DNA from: Crocodylus rhombifer
Lineage: Eukaryota; Chordata; Crocodylia; Crocodylidae
Direction: 5' to 3'
Assembly: GCA_038503035.1 (NCBI GenBank)
Contig: JAVSML010000032.1
Span: 682,001-746,000 of the forward strand
DNA: 64,000 nucleotides
Part shown: positions 25,101 to 34,931 of the stretch, in pieces
How positions within the stretch are numbered: the stretch's first letter is position 1
Layout: each line of letters starts with the position of its first letter
Notes under the pieces: model-generated
Database searches by the model: none
What the model saw: only the letters and a program-made list of their open reading frames with translations
Told to the model about the DNA's origin: nothing
Position numbers and translations under genes: made by a program

Positions 25101-28100
25101 ATTTACCATTGGTTACAAAACAATGGTTAAAGTAGCATTATACTGGTGAACAAAACAGTTTGACTTGCAGAAGCATTTTTGGTGGGGAATCTGTGAAAGC
25201 AAAGGAAAGAACACAGCCTTTGTCTTCAAAACAATTACTTATTAAGGCTAGTAGCATAAAAAAGATCTCTTAGTATGGAAAAATTTGAGACAATAAACAG
25301 AAAACCTTATGCTGCTCTTCATGTTGCTTGAGTTGCTCTTGAATTTGAAAATTTCTGACCAGCTTCAGGTGTGAGCTTGACCAGATGTCTTGGCTGTTTG
25401 CAGTCATTTACATGCCAGTAGTCATAAACACAATAATTGTTGACTAATTCAACACTTTGTTCAGAAATCCAGCATGGAAAGTTGGATTAGTACAAAATAC
25501 TAGACATACCCAGTATTAAACTAGATTTGTTGGTACTGAATTTTGCAAGAGGACATCATCCAATACTGAAAACAAACACCAAGCCTCCCAGTTTTCTTGT
25601 TAATAGGGAATTCAATCCTTGTTTTAAAAATACATTTTATTATGGGTCTTTTCTGGTATTAAATCATAAGTGTCTGTCAATTCTTAGTAAGAGATTTGGA
25701 AGATATTCTGCATTTCACTGCAGATAAAGGGGAATAATGTTTGACAATCAGGGACTTACATTAGGAAATGCACCAGAATTTAAACCAGTAGAATTAGATT
25801 AGAGACTTCCTTCACAAATGTACTGGCAACAATTATGTATTATAAAAAGCCTTATTTTCTTGCTCTTCTTTTAATTGTGTTTCAGTTGGTTGATTTTGAA
25901 GCTATGACAGCTTCTGGTTCTGAGGCCTTTAGCAAAATAGCAAGAAGCTGGATGAATTTAAAAAGGTAAAATCTTTCTTTTTTTGTTGAAGAGAAAAAAT
26001 TCAGAGCTATTATCTGGAGGTTTACATAAAAAATTGTATGTACTTCATCACTCCTTTAAAAAATAGAATCTGTGATGGTCCATAGCTTGTATATTGTGCT
26101 GCAGCTATCAAGGTGAAAGCTGATGGCTGCATCCCTCTGCAAAGGCTTGCACACCTCCACATGCATCATCCCACTATAAAGGCTTACACAAGTCCACACA
26201 TAATTAAAACTCCATTTAATACCTTTACTAAAGTTTGGTTTGATACATGATCTTGGTACTAAGGTGTGCGTTTTACCATTAGTCATTGTCAAGATACCAG
26301 GGTTCAGTCTATGGGCATATCTACAGTGCAGTGCTGTCCAGAGTTATCTGATCTATCTCTGGTACTAGAAGCACACTACTCTGCCCAGGTTAATTATCTC
26401 CAGTGGAGTGATGTGTTAGTATGTGTCCTGTAGACAGTCTGTGTATCACATTGTTTGAACTATTACTTTGTAAAGAATTTTTAAAAATATACAAACAAAA
26501 CAATGTAACATGAACGGGCCAAAATGTAACTAAATACTCTGTCATACTTGTTCATATTATGAAATGGTGGTTTTAATGTTTAAGTTTTAAAAGTGAAGTC
26601 ATGGCCCAGCCCTGAAGCCTATGAGAAATGTAAGGTGTTGCAGCAGATGGGGGTAGAGAAAACTGTAGAAAACTGACGTTGACAAGTACCCATTCTGCTT
26701 TAGTTTATACACATCAGTGAAGAGTGCCATATCTAGCTAACTACACTTGTGGTCTCAGCAACACAAAGCCTCTGAAGGCATTTATGGTGGAGGAACGAAA
26801 AAGGATTAAAATGTGAATGATCAAATTGAGGATTTAAATCCTATCACAAGACTCTTTTTAGTACATGATTTTATAAAGTCAGCAAGTACACTTTTTCTGT
26901 AGGCTAGAGAAAAATAATTATTTAGTTGAAATAATTATTTTGTCGTTAATTAGCAAGGAGTCAGAGGAGGGGCATTCTGAGGTGCTTTGGGTTAGAGTAC
27001 AAGGCAATCAAGGGGTGAGAGATTTAACAGTGGGGGTCTACTACAGACCTCCCAACCAGGGAGAAGAGCTTGATCAGGAATTCTTAGGTCAGCTCACAGA
27101 GGTAGTGAAGGCTAAAGATGTGGTAGTCATGGGGGGGGGCCTGAACTTCCCGGATTTCTGCTGGGAGGAGCAGTCAGCCAGATCTGACCGCTCACGTAGG
27201 TTCTTAGACAGAGTGCAGGACCTCCATCTAACCCAGGAGGTGCACAGCCCCACCAGGGGGGACACCTTGTTGGACCTAGTGCTGGCCACGGGTGATGACC
27301 TGGTGAGGGGGCTGCGGGTGCTCGACCACCTGGGCAATAGTGATCATCGCCTGCTGGAATTCACCATCCAGCGCAAGGTGGCAAGGGCATGCAGTAAGGC
27401 AGCAGCCCTAGACTTTAGAAGGGCAAACTTCAGTGAGCTAAGCAGGATAGTTGGGGATGCGCTGAGGTCCCGGAGGGGGGAGGGGAGCCAGATGTCCAAG
27501 GAGAGTGGTTGCTTCTTAAGGGGGCCATCCTCCGAGCACAAAGGAAGGTAATCCCAATGAGGATCAAAGGGAGCAGGAGAGCACACAAGCCTCCATGGCT
27601 CACCAAAAACATCCGGGAATGTCTCCTTGCTAAAAAGGAGGCTTGCACCCAATGGAAGGAAGGGGTCATCACCAGGGATGACTATTCTGCAGTTGCTCAG
27701 GGTTGTAGGGGGGCAGTTAGGAAGGCCAAGGCAAAGATGGAATTAGGACTAGCTTCTCAGATTAAGGAAAATAAGAAGTTCTTTTTTAAATACATAGGGG
27801 GCGAAAAGAAGGTCCTGGGTAATGTGGGGCCCTTGCAGGACGCGTTGGGAAATTTGGTCGTCACACCAGACGACAAAGCTAACATGTTAAACGATTTCTT
27901 TGCCTCCGTCTTCCTAAGTAGGGACCAGAACAGCCACCTCCCTGCTGGGCCCCCCTCGGGCCCCAGGTGAGGCACACCTGGGCCAAAGGTTAGTGTGGAA
28001 CTAGTTAGGGGGCTTCTGGAGGGGCTGGACGTGTTCAAGTCAGCCGGCCCAGACGATCTCCACCCTAGAGTCCTTAAGGAATTGGCCGAGGTCATTGCAG

Positions 28101-31100
28101 GACCCCTGGCACGGCTCTATGAGTACTCGTGGTGCTCTGGTGTGGTCCCAGAGGACTGGAAGAGGGCCAACGTGGTTCCAATCTTCAAAAAGGGGAGGAA
28201 GGAGGACCCAGGAAACTACAGGCCAGTCAGTCTTACCTCGATACTAGGCAAGCTGTTTGAGAAAATTATGCTGGCACACATCCATGAGGGGCCAGCAGGG
28301 GACTGCATGCTTAGGGGCAACCAACACGGGTTTATCAGTGGCAGGTCCTGTCAGACCAACCTGGTGGCCTTCTATGATCAGATTACCAGATCATTAGATG
28401 CAGGGGTAGCAGTGGACAGAGTCTTCCTAGACTTCTGGAAGGCCTTTGACACTGTCTCTCACCCCGTTCTCATTAAGAAACTGGAGGATTGTGGTGTCGA
28501 CGCCCACACAGTCAATTGGGTCGCCAGCTGGCTGGAGGGCCGCACCCAGAGGGTGGTAGTGGATGGTTCCTTCTCAACCTGAAAGAACGTGGGCAGTGGG
28601 GTTCCGCAGGGCTCGGTCCTCGGGCCCGCACTGTTCAACGTCTTCATCAGTGATTTGGATGAGGGGGTAAAAAGCACCCTGTTCAAATTTGCTGATGACA
28701 CTAAGATGTGGGGGGATGTGGGGACACTAGCAGGTAGCATCTGGCTTCAATCAGACCTAGACAGCCTACAAGGGTGGGCAGATGTGAATAGGATGGGATT
28801 CAACACAGACAAGTGCAAGGTGATGCACCTGGGGAGGAACAACCGGCACCATACCTACAGGTTGGGGAACTCCCCTCTTGTCAGCACGGAGGCGGAAAGG
28901 GATCTGGGGGTCATCATTGACTTCAAGATGAACATGGGCCGGCAGTGTGGGGATGCAGTCAGGAAGGCCAACCGTACCATGTCATGCATCCACAGATGCA
29001 GGTCCAAGGAGGTGATCCTCCCCCTCTATGCAACACTGGTCAGGCTGCAACTGGAGTACTGAGTCCAGTTCTGGGCGCCGCACTTCAAGGGGGATGTGGA
29101 CAGCATCTAGAGGGTCCAGAAGAGGGCCTCTTGCATGATCAGGGGACAGCAGGGCAGGCCCTATGAGGAGTGGCTACAGGACCTGAACCTGTTCAGCCTC
29201 CAAAAGAGAAGGCTGCGGGGGGATCTTGTGGCCTGTTATAAACTAATCAGGGGGGATCAGCAGGCATTGGGGGAGTCACTGTTCCCCCGTGCACTGCCAG
29301 GAGTGACCAGGAATAACGGTCACAAGCTGGCAGAGGGCAGGTTTAGGCTAGATATCAGGAGGCACTACTTCACAGTCAGGGCAGCTAGGATCTGGAAACA
29401 ACTTCCAAGAGAGGTGGTCCTGCCTCGTACCCTGGGGGTGTTTAAGAGGAGGTTAGATGAACATCTTGCTGGGGTCGTTTGACCCCAGTATTGTTTCCTG
29501 CCATGGCGGGGGGGGTCGGACTAGATGATCTACTCAGGTCCCTTCCGACCCTAGAAACTATGAAAGTACCATTATAAATTTTAGGTGTCATATGCAACCT
29601 GGAACAATTTGCTTGACAGTAGGTTACAAACCTATGAAAAAAGGAGTCTTGCTTCTCTGACCCTATATGCAGTCTGTTTTCATTCACTTGTTACTCTCTA
29701 GGGAAAATCCCTTTGTAATAAAATTTATTTTTTAAGTTAGGCCAGTGGTAAAATATTAAGGGAAATTTGATTTTTTTGTTTTGTTTTGTTTTTTTTTAAA
29801 TGTGAGAAACAAAGACAACAAAGTGTGAAAATAGAATATTAGCACTCTTTTTTTCAGGTGTTTGGCACTTAGACTGTTTTAAATTTAAATTTGTCATGGA
29901 TTTATATTTATATGTGGACAAGGGATTCTGTTAATTTGGAAAACCAGATGTTTTCAGTGTTCATGGCAACTTGAATACAGTGTTAATCTCATGATAGATT
30001 GTAATGTCACATAGTCAGCCAATTTATTGCATTATAAAATGGCAAGCCAGCCACAAAGATGTTCCATTAAATATGAAACATTTTTTTTGTGGCTGGTCTG
30101 TTTGGCACTTTAATCTGAGTGTGTGGCATTTTATTAAGCCTTGCTGTACAGCCTGGGCATAGAGAGTCAATGGGCTCCTCCCCCATACCTGCAAGTTTTA
30201 ACCCTTGCTGTCCAGTCAGGTTGCACAGAAGGGCTGCAGATGTGGCTGCAGAAGGCATGGCAGGATGCACACTTTTTTGAATCTGAGAAAATTTCTCAGA
30301 TCCCATTTGTTCAACTAAATTGATGTCTGCCAGCAGCCTCAATGTAATGTTTCAAACATAAGCATATTTTTGTTTCTATATATTTAGATTTCTGAGTAAT
30401 AGAGTAAACACATTCATTCCTAGCAAACTGCTCTTCACATCAAAAAGTAACACACACTTGATACTAGAACATAAGAAGTGCCATTTACTGGGTCAGACCA
30501 TAGGTCCATCTTGCCTAGTATCCTGTGTTACACAGTGGCAGAGAGTGGATACTGAAAGGGAGAGTGAATTGGGTATGCCCAGGGGTTTTTTTCCACTGTT
30601 CCTGCCACTTGCAGCCTCCAGTATTTAGGGTCTAGGAAGTTCTGATTGCAAGACTGTATCCCTAATTCCCATGCTTAATAGCTGCTGGTGCTCCTTTCCT
30701 TCAAGAATTTGTCCAGTCCCTTCTTTGAACCTGAGTAAAATGTCAGCTTCCACAATATGTTGTGGCAGTGAATTCCACACTTTAATTGCACTCAGTGTGA
30801 AAAAATTCCTTTTCCTTACTGCCTGCTAGTTTCCACCTTTGTGATTATTTTTCATTTAAAAAAAACAACAAAAGTTTGAATGGTTGGAATATAGACTGCT
30901 GTCCCAGCCCTTAAGATGATCTGTTCAGACTAGGTTATAACAATGAAGCTATTTAAGGAACTCTGACAGCACTCATGGTGCTAAATCCTTCCTTTTTTAT
31001 AGTTTAAATCTGATAAATCCATCTGAATTTCATCCAAACTAAACATATCTACTTAAATGAAATAAAACCAAACTAAACATGCAAGAATTCCAAAGTTGTA

Positions 31101-32071
31101 CCACTAGTTAAAGCACTTATTTTCCTTTGCAAAACTGAATGTGATTTATGCTTACAAGTACATGCAAGTGAAAGTGCAAGGAGTTTCAAACTTAAATCAA
31201 TGGATTGGAATGTTTAACAGGGTTTTTTTTAAATTAGTACAAACGTTGTGATTTGGACCTTTGAAAATATATTATGGCATTTAGTACTCTTGCTGTGGAA
31301 ACAATAAATAGGAATTTCCTAACTCATGTTCAATCTCACAAGATTTTGCATTAATATATTAAAACAGGTTTTGACATAATCTTTTTTACTATGAGTAAGG
31401 TAATGTTACACCTGGATGCAATTCCAATTAGCCCTTTCCAGTCTGTGATTAGGGGTTCAGTGGTTATTTTGCAAAAACAGCATAGCTGTTTGAGATAAGC
31501 TAAGATTTATTTCTCTGCTGTTACTATATCAGGCTACTCATTTATATGGTGATTGCTTCATGACAGCAGGGTAGATGGTGCACCCTTATAGACTAATTAA
31601 ATCAGATGCATAGCATAAACTTTCATAAGCAGAGGTCATCACAGCATCAGATGCCCCCTGCTTACAAAATCTCAAGCTACACATCTGATTTAGTTAGTCT
31701 GTAAAGGTGCAAATCTACCCCACTTTCTGCCTAACTTCAGACTAACGCAGCTCATATGCCAGGCTGAGGCCAGTTGTAGAGGCATAAATTATGATGAACA
31801 AAGTATTTTAGAAGGCAAAAATCCCTAAACTTGAGCCTTAAACATGTGTTGGGGGAAGGGATTGACAATAGTACTGCAAATTTAAAATACTGTCATTCAA
31901 GTTGCTTCAAATGTTGTGCAATTTATGAACTTTGGTTTTCTTTTTTCTAGTACTTCTTCTTACAAAAGTCTGCCATCAGTATCAGAGACTTTTCCAACAT
32001 TAAGAGCAATGATTGAAGTGCTGAACACAGACTCGTCTCACTGTCTCAAAAAAACTATAGTTTCTGTATAA
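4053..32071 (+). CDS. TTC13: TTC13 (tetratricopeptide repeat protein 13), C-terminal 11 coding exons
   Basis: Eleven exons join in one frame into about 377 codons ending at TAA 32069-32071: 4053-4183, 4533-4665, 5657-5749, 13698-13781, 14166-14250, 18723-18832, 19456-19591, 22005-22084, 24158-24236, 25886-25965 and 31951-32071. Each has an AG acceptor and a GT donor, except a GC donor after 24236. The protein resembles the conserved region of TTC13 after its TPR repeats, with blocks such as [39 protein letters not shown] and [21 protein letters not shown] know no named domain for this part and see no clear membrane segment. The TPR exons and the start codon lie upstream of the window. The cellular role of TTC13 is not well established. 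The downstream neighbour C1orf198 on the same strand supports the identification. The family was recognised from memory, without an alignment. Confidence 0.9.
4533..4665 (+). CDS. TTC13: TTC13 exon b
   Basis: The acceptor ATCCAG precedes 4533 and the donor GTAATG follows 4665. The phase fits: one base carried in and two carried out. It encodes [17 protein letters not shown] through [10 protein letters not shown], a highly conserved-looking stretch. The 349-base intron before it holds no recognisable repeat. Confidence 0.9.
5657..5749 (+). CDS. TTC13: TTC13 exon c
   Basis: The acceptor TTTCAG precedes 5657 and the donor GTATGA follows 5749. It encodes [18 protein letters not shown] then [12 protein letters not shown], with two bases carried in and two carried out. 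Confidence 0.9.
5750..9280. other. TTC13 intron, first half
   Basis: AT-rich intron DNA. The only repeat hint is at about 7718-7795, where GTTGCCTATGAAAGCTTATG matches a short motif also seen near 45957. No exon or RNA gene was recognised. Confidence 0.5.
10314..10520 (-). pseudogene. Restriction-like endonuclease domain fragment
   Basis: A 68-codon frame contains [11 protein letters not shown] and [19 protein letters not shown]. It fits the PD-(D/E)XK-type endonuclease core of R2-group LINEs, with PD, then VDVT, then an Asn/Gln-rich helix. It is separated from the RT part by frame breaks. Confidence 0.65.
10848..11405 (-). pseudogene. RT domain fragment of the R2/Hero-like LINE
   Basis: 185 open codons. 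The early part carries RT motifs 1, 2, A and B-like blocks ([27 protein letters not shown]). After SGVKKSQ the frame loses the family sequence, which resumes in another frame about 60 bases later. The motif A aspartate is replaced by glycine, so no catalysis is possible. Confidence 0.7.
12660..13697. other. TTC13 intron before exon d
   Basis: Very AT-rich. 13312-13410 holds a short imperfect tandem of a GTAC-containing unit (ACATTACTACAT repeated). Nothing else was recognised. Confidence 0.5.
13698..13781 (+). CDS. TTC13: TTC13 exon d
   Basis: The acceptor CAACAG precedes 13698 and the donor GTAAAT follows 13781. It encodes [18 protein letters not shown] then IKDRILVYH. Codon phase requires the donor at 13782 rather than one base earlier. 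It follows the 7.9 kb intron that holds the R2-like LINE. Confidence 0.9.
14166..14250 (+). CDS. TTC13: TTC13 exon e
   Basis: The acceptor TTTCAG precedes 14166 and the donor GTAATG follows 14250. It encodes [19 protein letters not shown] then VEDLLPIMK and ends on a whole codon. Confidence 0.9.
14967..15213. mobile_element. Non-autonomous hAT-type element with 8-bp target duplication
   Basis: The ends are inverted (TAGTGGTTCTCA at the left; TGAGAATCACTT at the right). Flanking octamers are GTATAGGG at 14959-14966 and GTATAGAG at 15214-15221, matching at 7 of 8. Short inverted ends with 8-bp duplications are typical of hAT elements. No transposase is present. Confidence 0.75.
15361..15769. 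mobile_element. Non-autonomous hAT-type element
   Basis: The left end AGTGCTGTTCAACTT and right end GTTGGACAGCCCTAG are inverted. Flanks ACTAGACC (15353-15360) and TTTAGACC (15770-15777) match at 6 of 8. The interior is GC-richer than the intron and has no coding potential. A similar right end (TTTGGACAGCCCTGATA) occurs near 53485. Confidence 0.65.
15778..17299. other. TTC13 intron sequence
   Basis: AT-rich DNA between the hAT element and the CR1 copy. I see no recognisable element. Confidence 0.5.
17685..17846. mobile_element. Palindromic MITE inside CR1
   Basis: Left arm 17685-17757 and right arm 17777-17846 are imperfect inverted copies (for example TGATACCTTTTATTTGACCA against TGCTCCAATAAAAGATATCA). 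It is the same family as 55160-55338. CR1 sequence resumes near 17910. Confidence 0.7.
18418..18603. mobile_element. hAT-type element nested in CR1, with target duplication
   Basis: The octamer CCTTAGAC (18410-18417) precedes it and GCTTAGAC (18604-18611) follows it, matching at 7 of 8. The ends are CAGCAGTGCC and GGGAACACCTG. The CR1 3' UTR continues on both sides, which proves that it inserted after the CR1. Confidence 0.75.
18723..18832 (+). CDS. TTC13: TTC13 exon f, tandem (NAGNAG) acceptor
   Basis: It encodes [15 protein letters not shown] then [19 protein letters not shown], followed by donor GTAAGT. The acceptor reads AAGCAG, so the exon can start at 18723 (with Gln) or at 18726 (without it) in the same frame. 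I chose 18723 because my memory of the family has a Gln here; this is not certain. The 3' tail of a CR1 copy ends within about 25 bases of the acceptor. Confidence 0.88.
19456..19591 (+). CDS. TTC13: TTC13 exon g
   Basis: The acceptor TTTAG precedes 19456 and the donor GTAAGG follows 19591. It encodes [20 protein letters not shown] then [18 protein letters not shown], ending in STELG. An AG two bases further in would break the frame. Confidence 0.9.
20037..21618. mobile_element. hAT-like element, large copy, exact 8-bp target duplication
   Basis: GTTGCTTG occurs at 20029-20036 and again, identical, at 21619-21626. The left end is AAGGCCTGCACAAA; the right end is AGCTTCACACAGTGCTA. About 100 bases at each side are AT-rich and mutually inverted (GATTCAGCCGAATCAG, GAATTGGCTGAATC). 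The interior is GC-rich, with several diverged internal copies of a CTGGCTCTGGCAGCAGTG-type unit in both directions. Open frames here are GC-rich artefacts. It is the same family as 32889-33472. Confidence 0.8.
22005..22084 (+). CDS. TTC13: TTC13 exon h
   Basis: The acceptor ACCTAG precedes 22005 and the donor GTGAGT follows 22084. It encodes [19 protein letters not shown] then MPLSRGS. The hydrophobic run [13 protein letters not shown] is short and interrupted, so I do not call a membrane helix. Confidence 0.9.
22181..22498. mobile_element. Tigger/pogo-type non-autonomous DNA transposon
   Basis: The left end CAGTAAAAGTTCCGTTAACT and right end GATAACAGCTTTTACTG are inverted. TA precedes it (22179-22180) and TG follows, one base off the expected TA. 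CCGGCAT motifs are typical of this group. A nested hairpin (CTTACAAGCCAGCATG against CATGCCAGCTTGTAAG) lies at about 22207-22253. Confidence 0.75.
22800..23109. mobile_element. Non-autonomous hAT element, exact 8-bp target duplication
   Basis: TTTTAGAT occurs at 22792-22799 and, identical, at 23110-23117. The ends CAGTGATTCTCACTC and GTTGAGAAACACTG are inverted. The interior is non-coding. Confidence 0.85.
23484..23775 (+). mobile_element. CR1 3' end fragment
   Basis: It follows the CR1 3' UTR: ATGGGATGAGGAGCAGTG, CTGGAACAGGTTACCCAGAG, CCTCCTGAGGTCCCTTCC, then AGCCCTAGTTTTCTGTGATT. It is 5'-truncated, as most CR1 copies are. Confidence 0.85.
24158..24236 (+). CDS. TTC13: TTC13 exon i, non-canonical GC donor
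   Basis: The acceptor TTATAG precedes 24158. It encodes [18 protein letters not shown] then SGKIPKGK. The donor is GCAAGT at 24237. The nearest GT (24241) would bring a stop codon in the next exon, so the GC donor is required by the frame. Confidence 0.88.
24237..25885. other. TTC13 intron after the GC donor
   Basis: AT-rich DNA. CAGTGGTTTGCAAACTTC at 24495-24512 looks like the left end of a hAT element, but I found no matching right end. Nothing else was recognised. Confidence 0.45.
25886..25965 (+). CDS. TTC13: TTC13 exon j
   Basis: The acceptor TTTCAG precedes 25886 and the donor GTAAAA follows 25965. It encodes [19 protein letters not shown] then RSWMNLK and joins exon i in phase 0. Confidence 0.9.
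26942..29567 (+). mobile_element. Young CR1 LINE, 5'-truncated, + strand
   Basis: It begins inside the ORF2 endonuclease domain and runs to the 3' tail (CCCTTCCGACCCTAGAAAC). Broken frames give endonuclease motifs ([25 protein letters not shown]), RT motifs ([47 protein letters not shown]) and [10 protein letters not shown] near 28688. The expected GDLNF block reads GGGLNF next to a run of nine G, so the endonuclease Asp is lost. Stops or shifts occur near 27551, 27970, 28582 and 29062. It is very similar to 1-2820 on the other strand. Confidence 0.95.
29568..30464. other. TTC13 intron sequence
   Basis: AT-rich DNA with poly(T) runs near 29775-29798. I see no other feature. Confidence 0.5.
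30465..30850 (-). mobile_element. CR1/L2-like 3' fragment in reverse orientation
   Basis: TACTGGGTCAGACCATAGGT and CTGTGTTACACAGTGGC are followed by a block reading, on the - strand, as a LINE 3' UTR (GTGGAATTCACTGCCACAAC, then TCAAAGAAGGGACTGGACAA). This pattern is common in turtle and crocodilian genomes. I am not sure of the exact family. Confidence 0.55.
31562..31731. mobile_element. Palindromic MITE
   Basis: The left arm (31562-31640) and right arm (31652-31731) are near-perfect inverted copies: GTAGATGGTGCACCCTTATA against TGTAAAGGTGCAAATCTACC, and TTAAATCAGATG against CATCTGATTTAG. The loop is only about a dozen bases. Its end motif, GGTAGATTTGCACCTTATAG, recurs in the 37.8-38.4 kb array. 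Confidence 0.75.
31951..32071 (+). CDS. TTC13: TTC13 last coding exon and stop
   Basis: The acceptor TTCTAG precedes 31951. It encodes [18 protein letters not shown] then [19 protein letters not shown] and TAA at 32069. As I remember it, the mammalian protein stops soon after the CLKK motif, so the final residues here may be lineage-specific. Confidence 0.88.
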
Positions 32072-32888
32072 TTTATACAAATAAAGGCCAAGACTACTTG
32101 CTTTGTAAATTATTTTTGAAAAAAAAATTATGAACAAATGAGGTCCTTTGTTACTTTTGATACAAGTTTTGATAAATGGAATACTTGAACCTTTTTCTTT
32201 ACTTTAGAAACTCTTAATAGAAAATGGAAATCCTTGCCATGACTGAAAATGTATGATGGGTGTGGGAAAGAGGACATATAAAGGGTTGATTTTTGTTTCC
32301 ATGCATAATGTAATAACAAATAAATTTACTTCAGAGACCAAACTGAAGAGTGACATAATTGAAAGGGAAATACCTTACACTTGCTGCATATCTGGGTTTT
32401 GTTTTTAAAGAATGTTTTTGTTAATGCACTTTGAAAATGCCATATCTCTTCTCTCTTAATTGTATACATTCAGGGTCTTCAAAAAATTCAACTGTGAAAC
32501 TATTATGAAGCATTTACTTGTGTGCAAACTATAAATACACAAAAACTTCACAAAATGTAATCCTGTGAAGGATTGTTTCAAAGAACTCTGAGATAAATAG
32601 TGTCTGGAACACTTGTAAAGAAATTGGTTTCAAGAAAACAAACTTTGGAAATAAAAGCAAACAAATGAAATGTTCAAAATGAGCCTTTCTTGGTGAGCAA
32701 ATCAACAAGTGGCTAGGCTGATGGAATGCATGCAATTGCCAGAAAGGAAAGCTGATATAGAGTCCCTCGGTGTTTTTTGTTTTGTTTTTTTTAATGGAGA
32801 AGACACTTAAGACGGTTGAGAATGCAGAACCACATAGAGGGGTGCTGAGCCCATAGGCTTGATTTTACACTGAAGCGATGAAATGCAG
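32072..32888 (+). other. TTC13 3' UTR with poly(A) signals
   Basis: AATAAA occurs at 32080-32085, only nine bases after the stop, and again at 32319-32324. Another AATAAA lies near 32650. The second site gives a more usual short 3' UTR. The stretch up to 32888 is AT-rich and holds no other feature I can support. Confidence 0.5.
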
Positions 32889-33472
32889 TAGGCCTATGCA
32901 ATGTGGCTAGTACTTGCTTTGGATTTGGATTCAGCCAATTTGGGGGACAGTGATTTGATTCGGTGATTTGAGTTGCTGTCCCAAATCAATTCAGCTTAAT
33001 CTGATCCAGAGGTTCGGCCATCACAGAATTGGCCGAATCTCCGAATCAAACAGGCCCTGTCCCTTCCCTGTTGTCCCAGCCCTGTCAATTGCTGCCCCGC
33101 CCACCCCAGCTCCCGTCTCTTTGAAAAAGAAAAAAAGCTCTGCACTCACCAAATACTGCCAGGTGGGGAGGGGGGGTCAATCCCCACTGCCCCACACTGC
33201 AGGGGAGCAGGCAGGGGTCCCCCCTGGTCTGGTCCCCCCTCCTCCAGTCGTCCCCCCCCTCCATACTTACTAGCATGGGGTCTGGATCCAGCTTCCCTGC
33301 AGTGAGTGGGGGCTGGCCGAACCTTCGAAGCTCTCCAAATCTTTTCTGAATTAATTCAGATGGCTTTGAATCGATTCAGAACTTTTTATTGGTCTCCTGA
33401 TTTGATTTGGCTGCCAAATCGGTCTGAATCTTCTCCAAATTAAATCAGCACCTGAAGCTTCACACTGCCCTA
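32889..33472. mobile_element. hAT-like element, short copy of the same family
   Basis: The ends TAGGCCTATGCAA and GCTTCACACTGCCCTA match those of 20037-21618. Flanks are AAATGCAG (32881-32888) and AAATTCAG (33473-33480), matching at 7 of 8. It shares the GATTCAGCC sub-terminal motifs and an interior block around AAAAAGCTCTGCACTCACC. At 584 bases it lacks most of the GC-rich interior of the larger copy. Confidence 0.8.
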
Positions 33473-33480
33473 AAATTCAG

Positions 33481-34900
33481 CATGGGAAGATTTTGTTGTC
33501 TTAGGATAGCCCATCAGGCAGAACTAATTCAGCTCAGACAGTGGTGGGCACACCCCAAACTATTTACTTGTAGCTATCAACCAAAAGAGCACCAACATTT
33601 GTTGAGAATCTCAATAAAGTACAGCTTGATTTCAGAGTCTGGTTGAGGTCTGTGTCTCATGCGGTTTTTATTTTCTGGGTCATTTTAAGCTAGGTGACTT
33701 CAGTTGGCAAGAGTGGGCCAAATGGCTGGTTTGCTCAGTAACTTTACCCTGGGCAAGTTATTTCAGTATTCCTTAATGTTTTTATCCACCTCAAAAAAGT
33801 TAAAAGGGCTGAGCTGTTTCTAGAACCCTGTCTTTCAACTCATTCAGAAGTTTTTCTTTTTTAATATCAGTGATCTAAATTCATGCTTTGGTGCTGAAGG
33901 AACTTTCTGGGCTCATACTCTTTGCCAAAATGGGATACTCCCTTTTATTTTCCCAACCAACTCCTTTTCCTTGTAGACTAGAGAACTTTTGTGGTCAAAT
34001 GCATCTGACTGATACAGGTGTTTGCTCACTTAATAGCCATAAGCAGACGACCCCAAATCCTATCTTTCCTCTGAATATTTATCTACATGACTTGTTGTTT
34101 CTCATTCTCTTCTGGACAGATGGTGCTGCTACACCCGAAAGTTAAGCTAAGACTTTGTCTCTTGTTGGGGGTAGCATCTTTGAACTTAAGAGGATGTCTT
34201 TTGAGGAATAAGTGGAGTCCCATGAGAGAACAGCAAAGAACTGGGAGGGAGGATCTCTAAGGACAGAATTGAAGGGGATGGAGCGCGGCATGGGAAAGGG
34301 AACAATTCTAAAAATTGCACCCCTAAAAGGGGGAGAGAGAGATTTTAGTAATGTTGACAGAAGACTATTCTGAATGATTTTACCATCGTTCCATAGCTAA
34401 GATTTTACCATTGCTCTAAAGCTAAGTTCGTTATACGCTTGGTGTTGTCACTGCCCCCAAATTTCAGTCACACTTGGGGTCTAAATTGGTAGGTTAGATA
34501 TGGGAATCATGGATTATTTTAGGAGAGAGCTTGCTTGGTGTGACCCCAGCCTTTGGTGCTTCTAAATATCCCCTGAAACCAACCTAGCCATAGCTTCTAG
34601 AGTGCAGAGCAAACTCTGGCTCCTTCAGTCTCTTGAGACCCCAGGCTTTTTTATTCCTTTGATTCTCTCTGGTTATCCACAACCCTTCTGCAGGTATTGC
34701 TTTACAGTTCAGCTTCTGAGAGAAACTTGACCTTTTCAAAGGGAAAGAGAGACAGACATCCCAAGTTCCAAGCAGCAGTAGTGAAAAGGCATGTAGTGGA
34801 GGGCAAAGGGTTAAGCAATACTTCTGTCCCCAACCTAATCCAGACAGCTCTGAGCCCCAGAACAGATCATCTGTTTTTCAAGATGCTCCATCTAGTAGTT

Positions 34901-34931
<31 letters not shown>

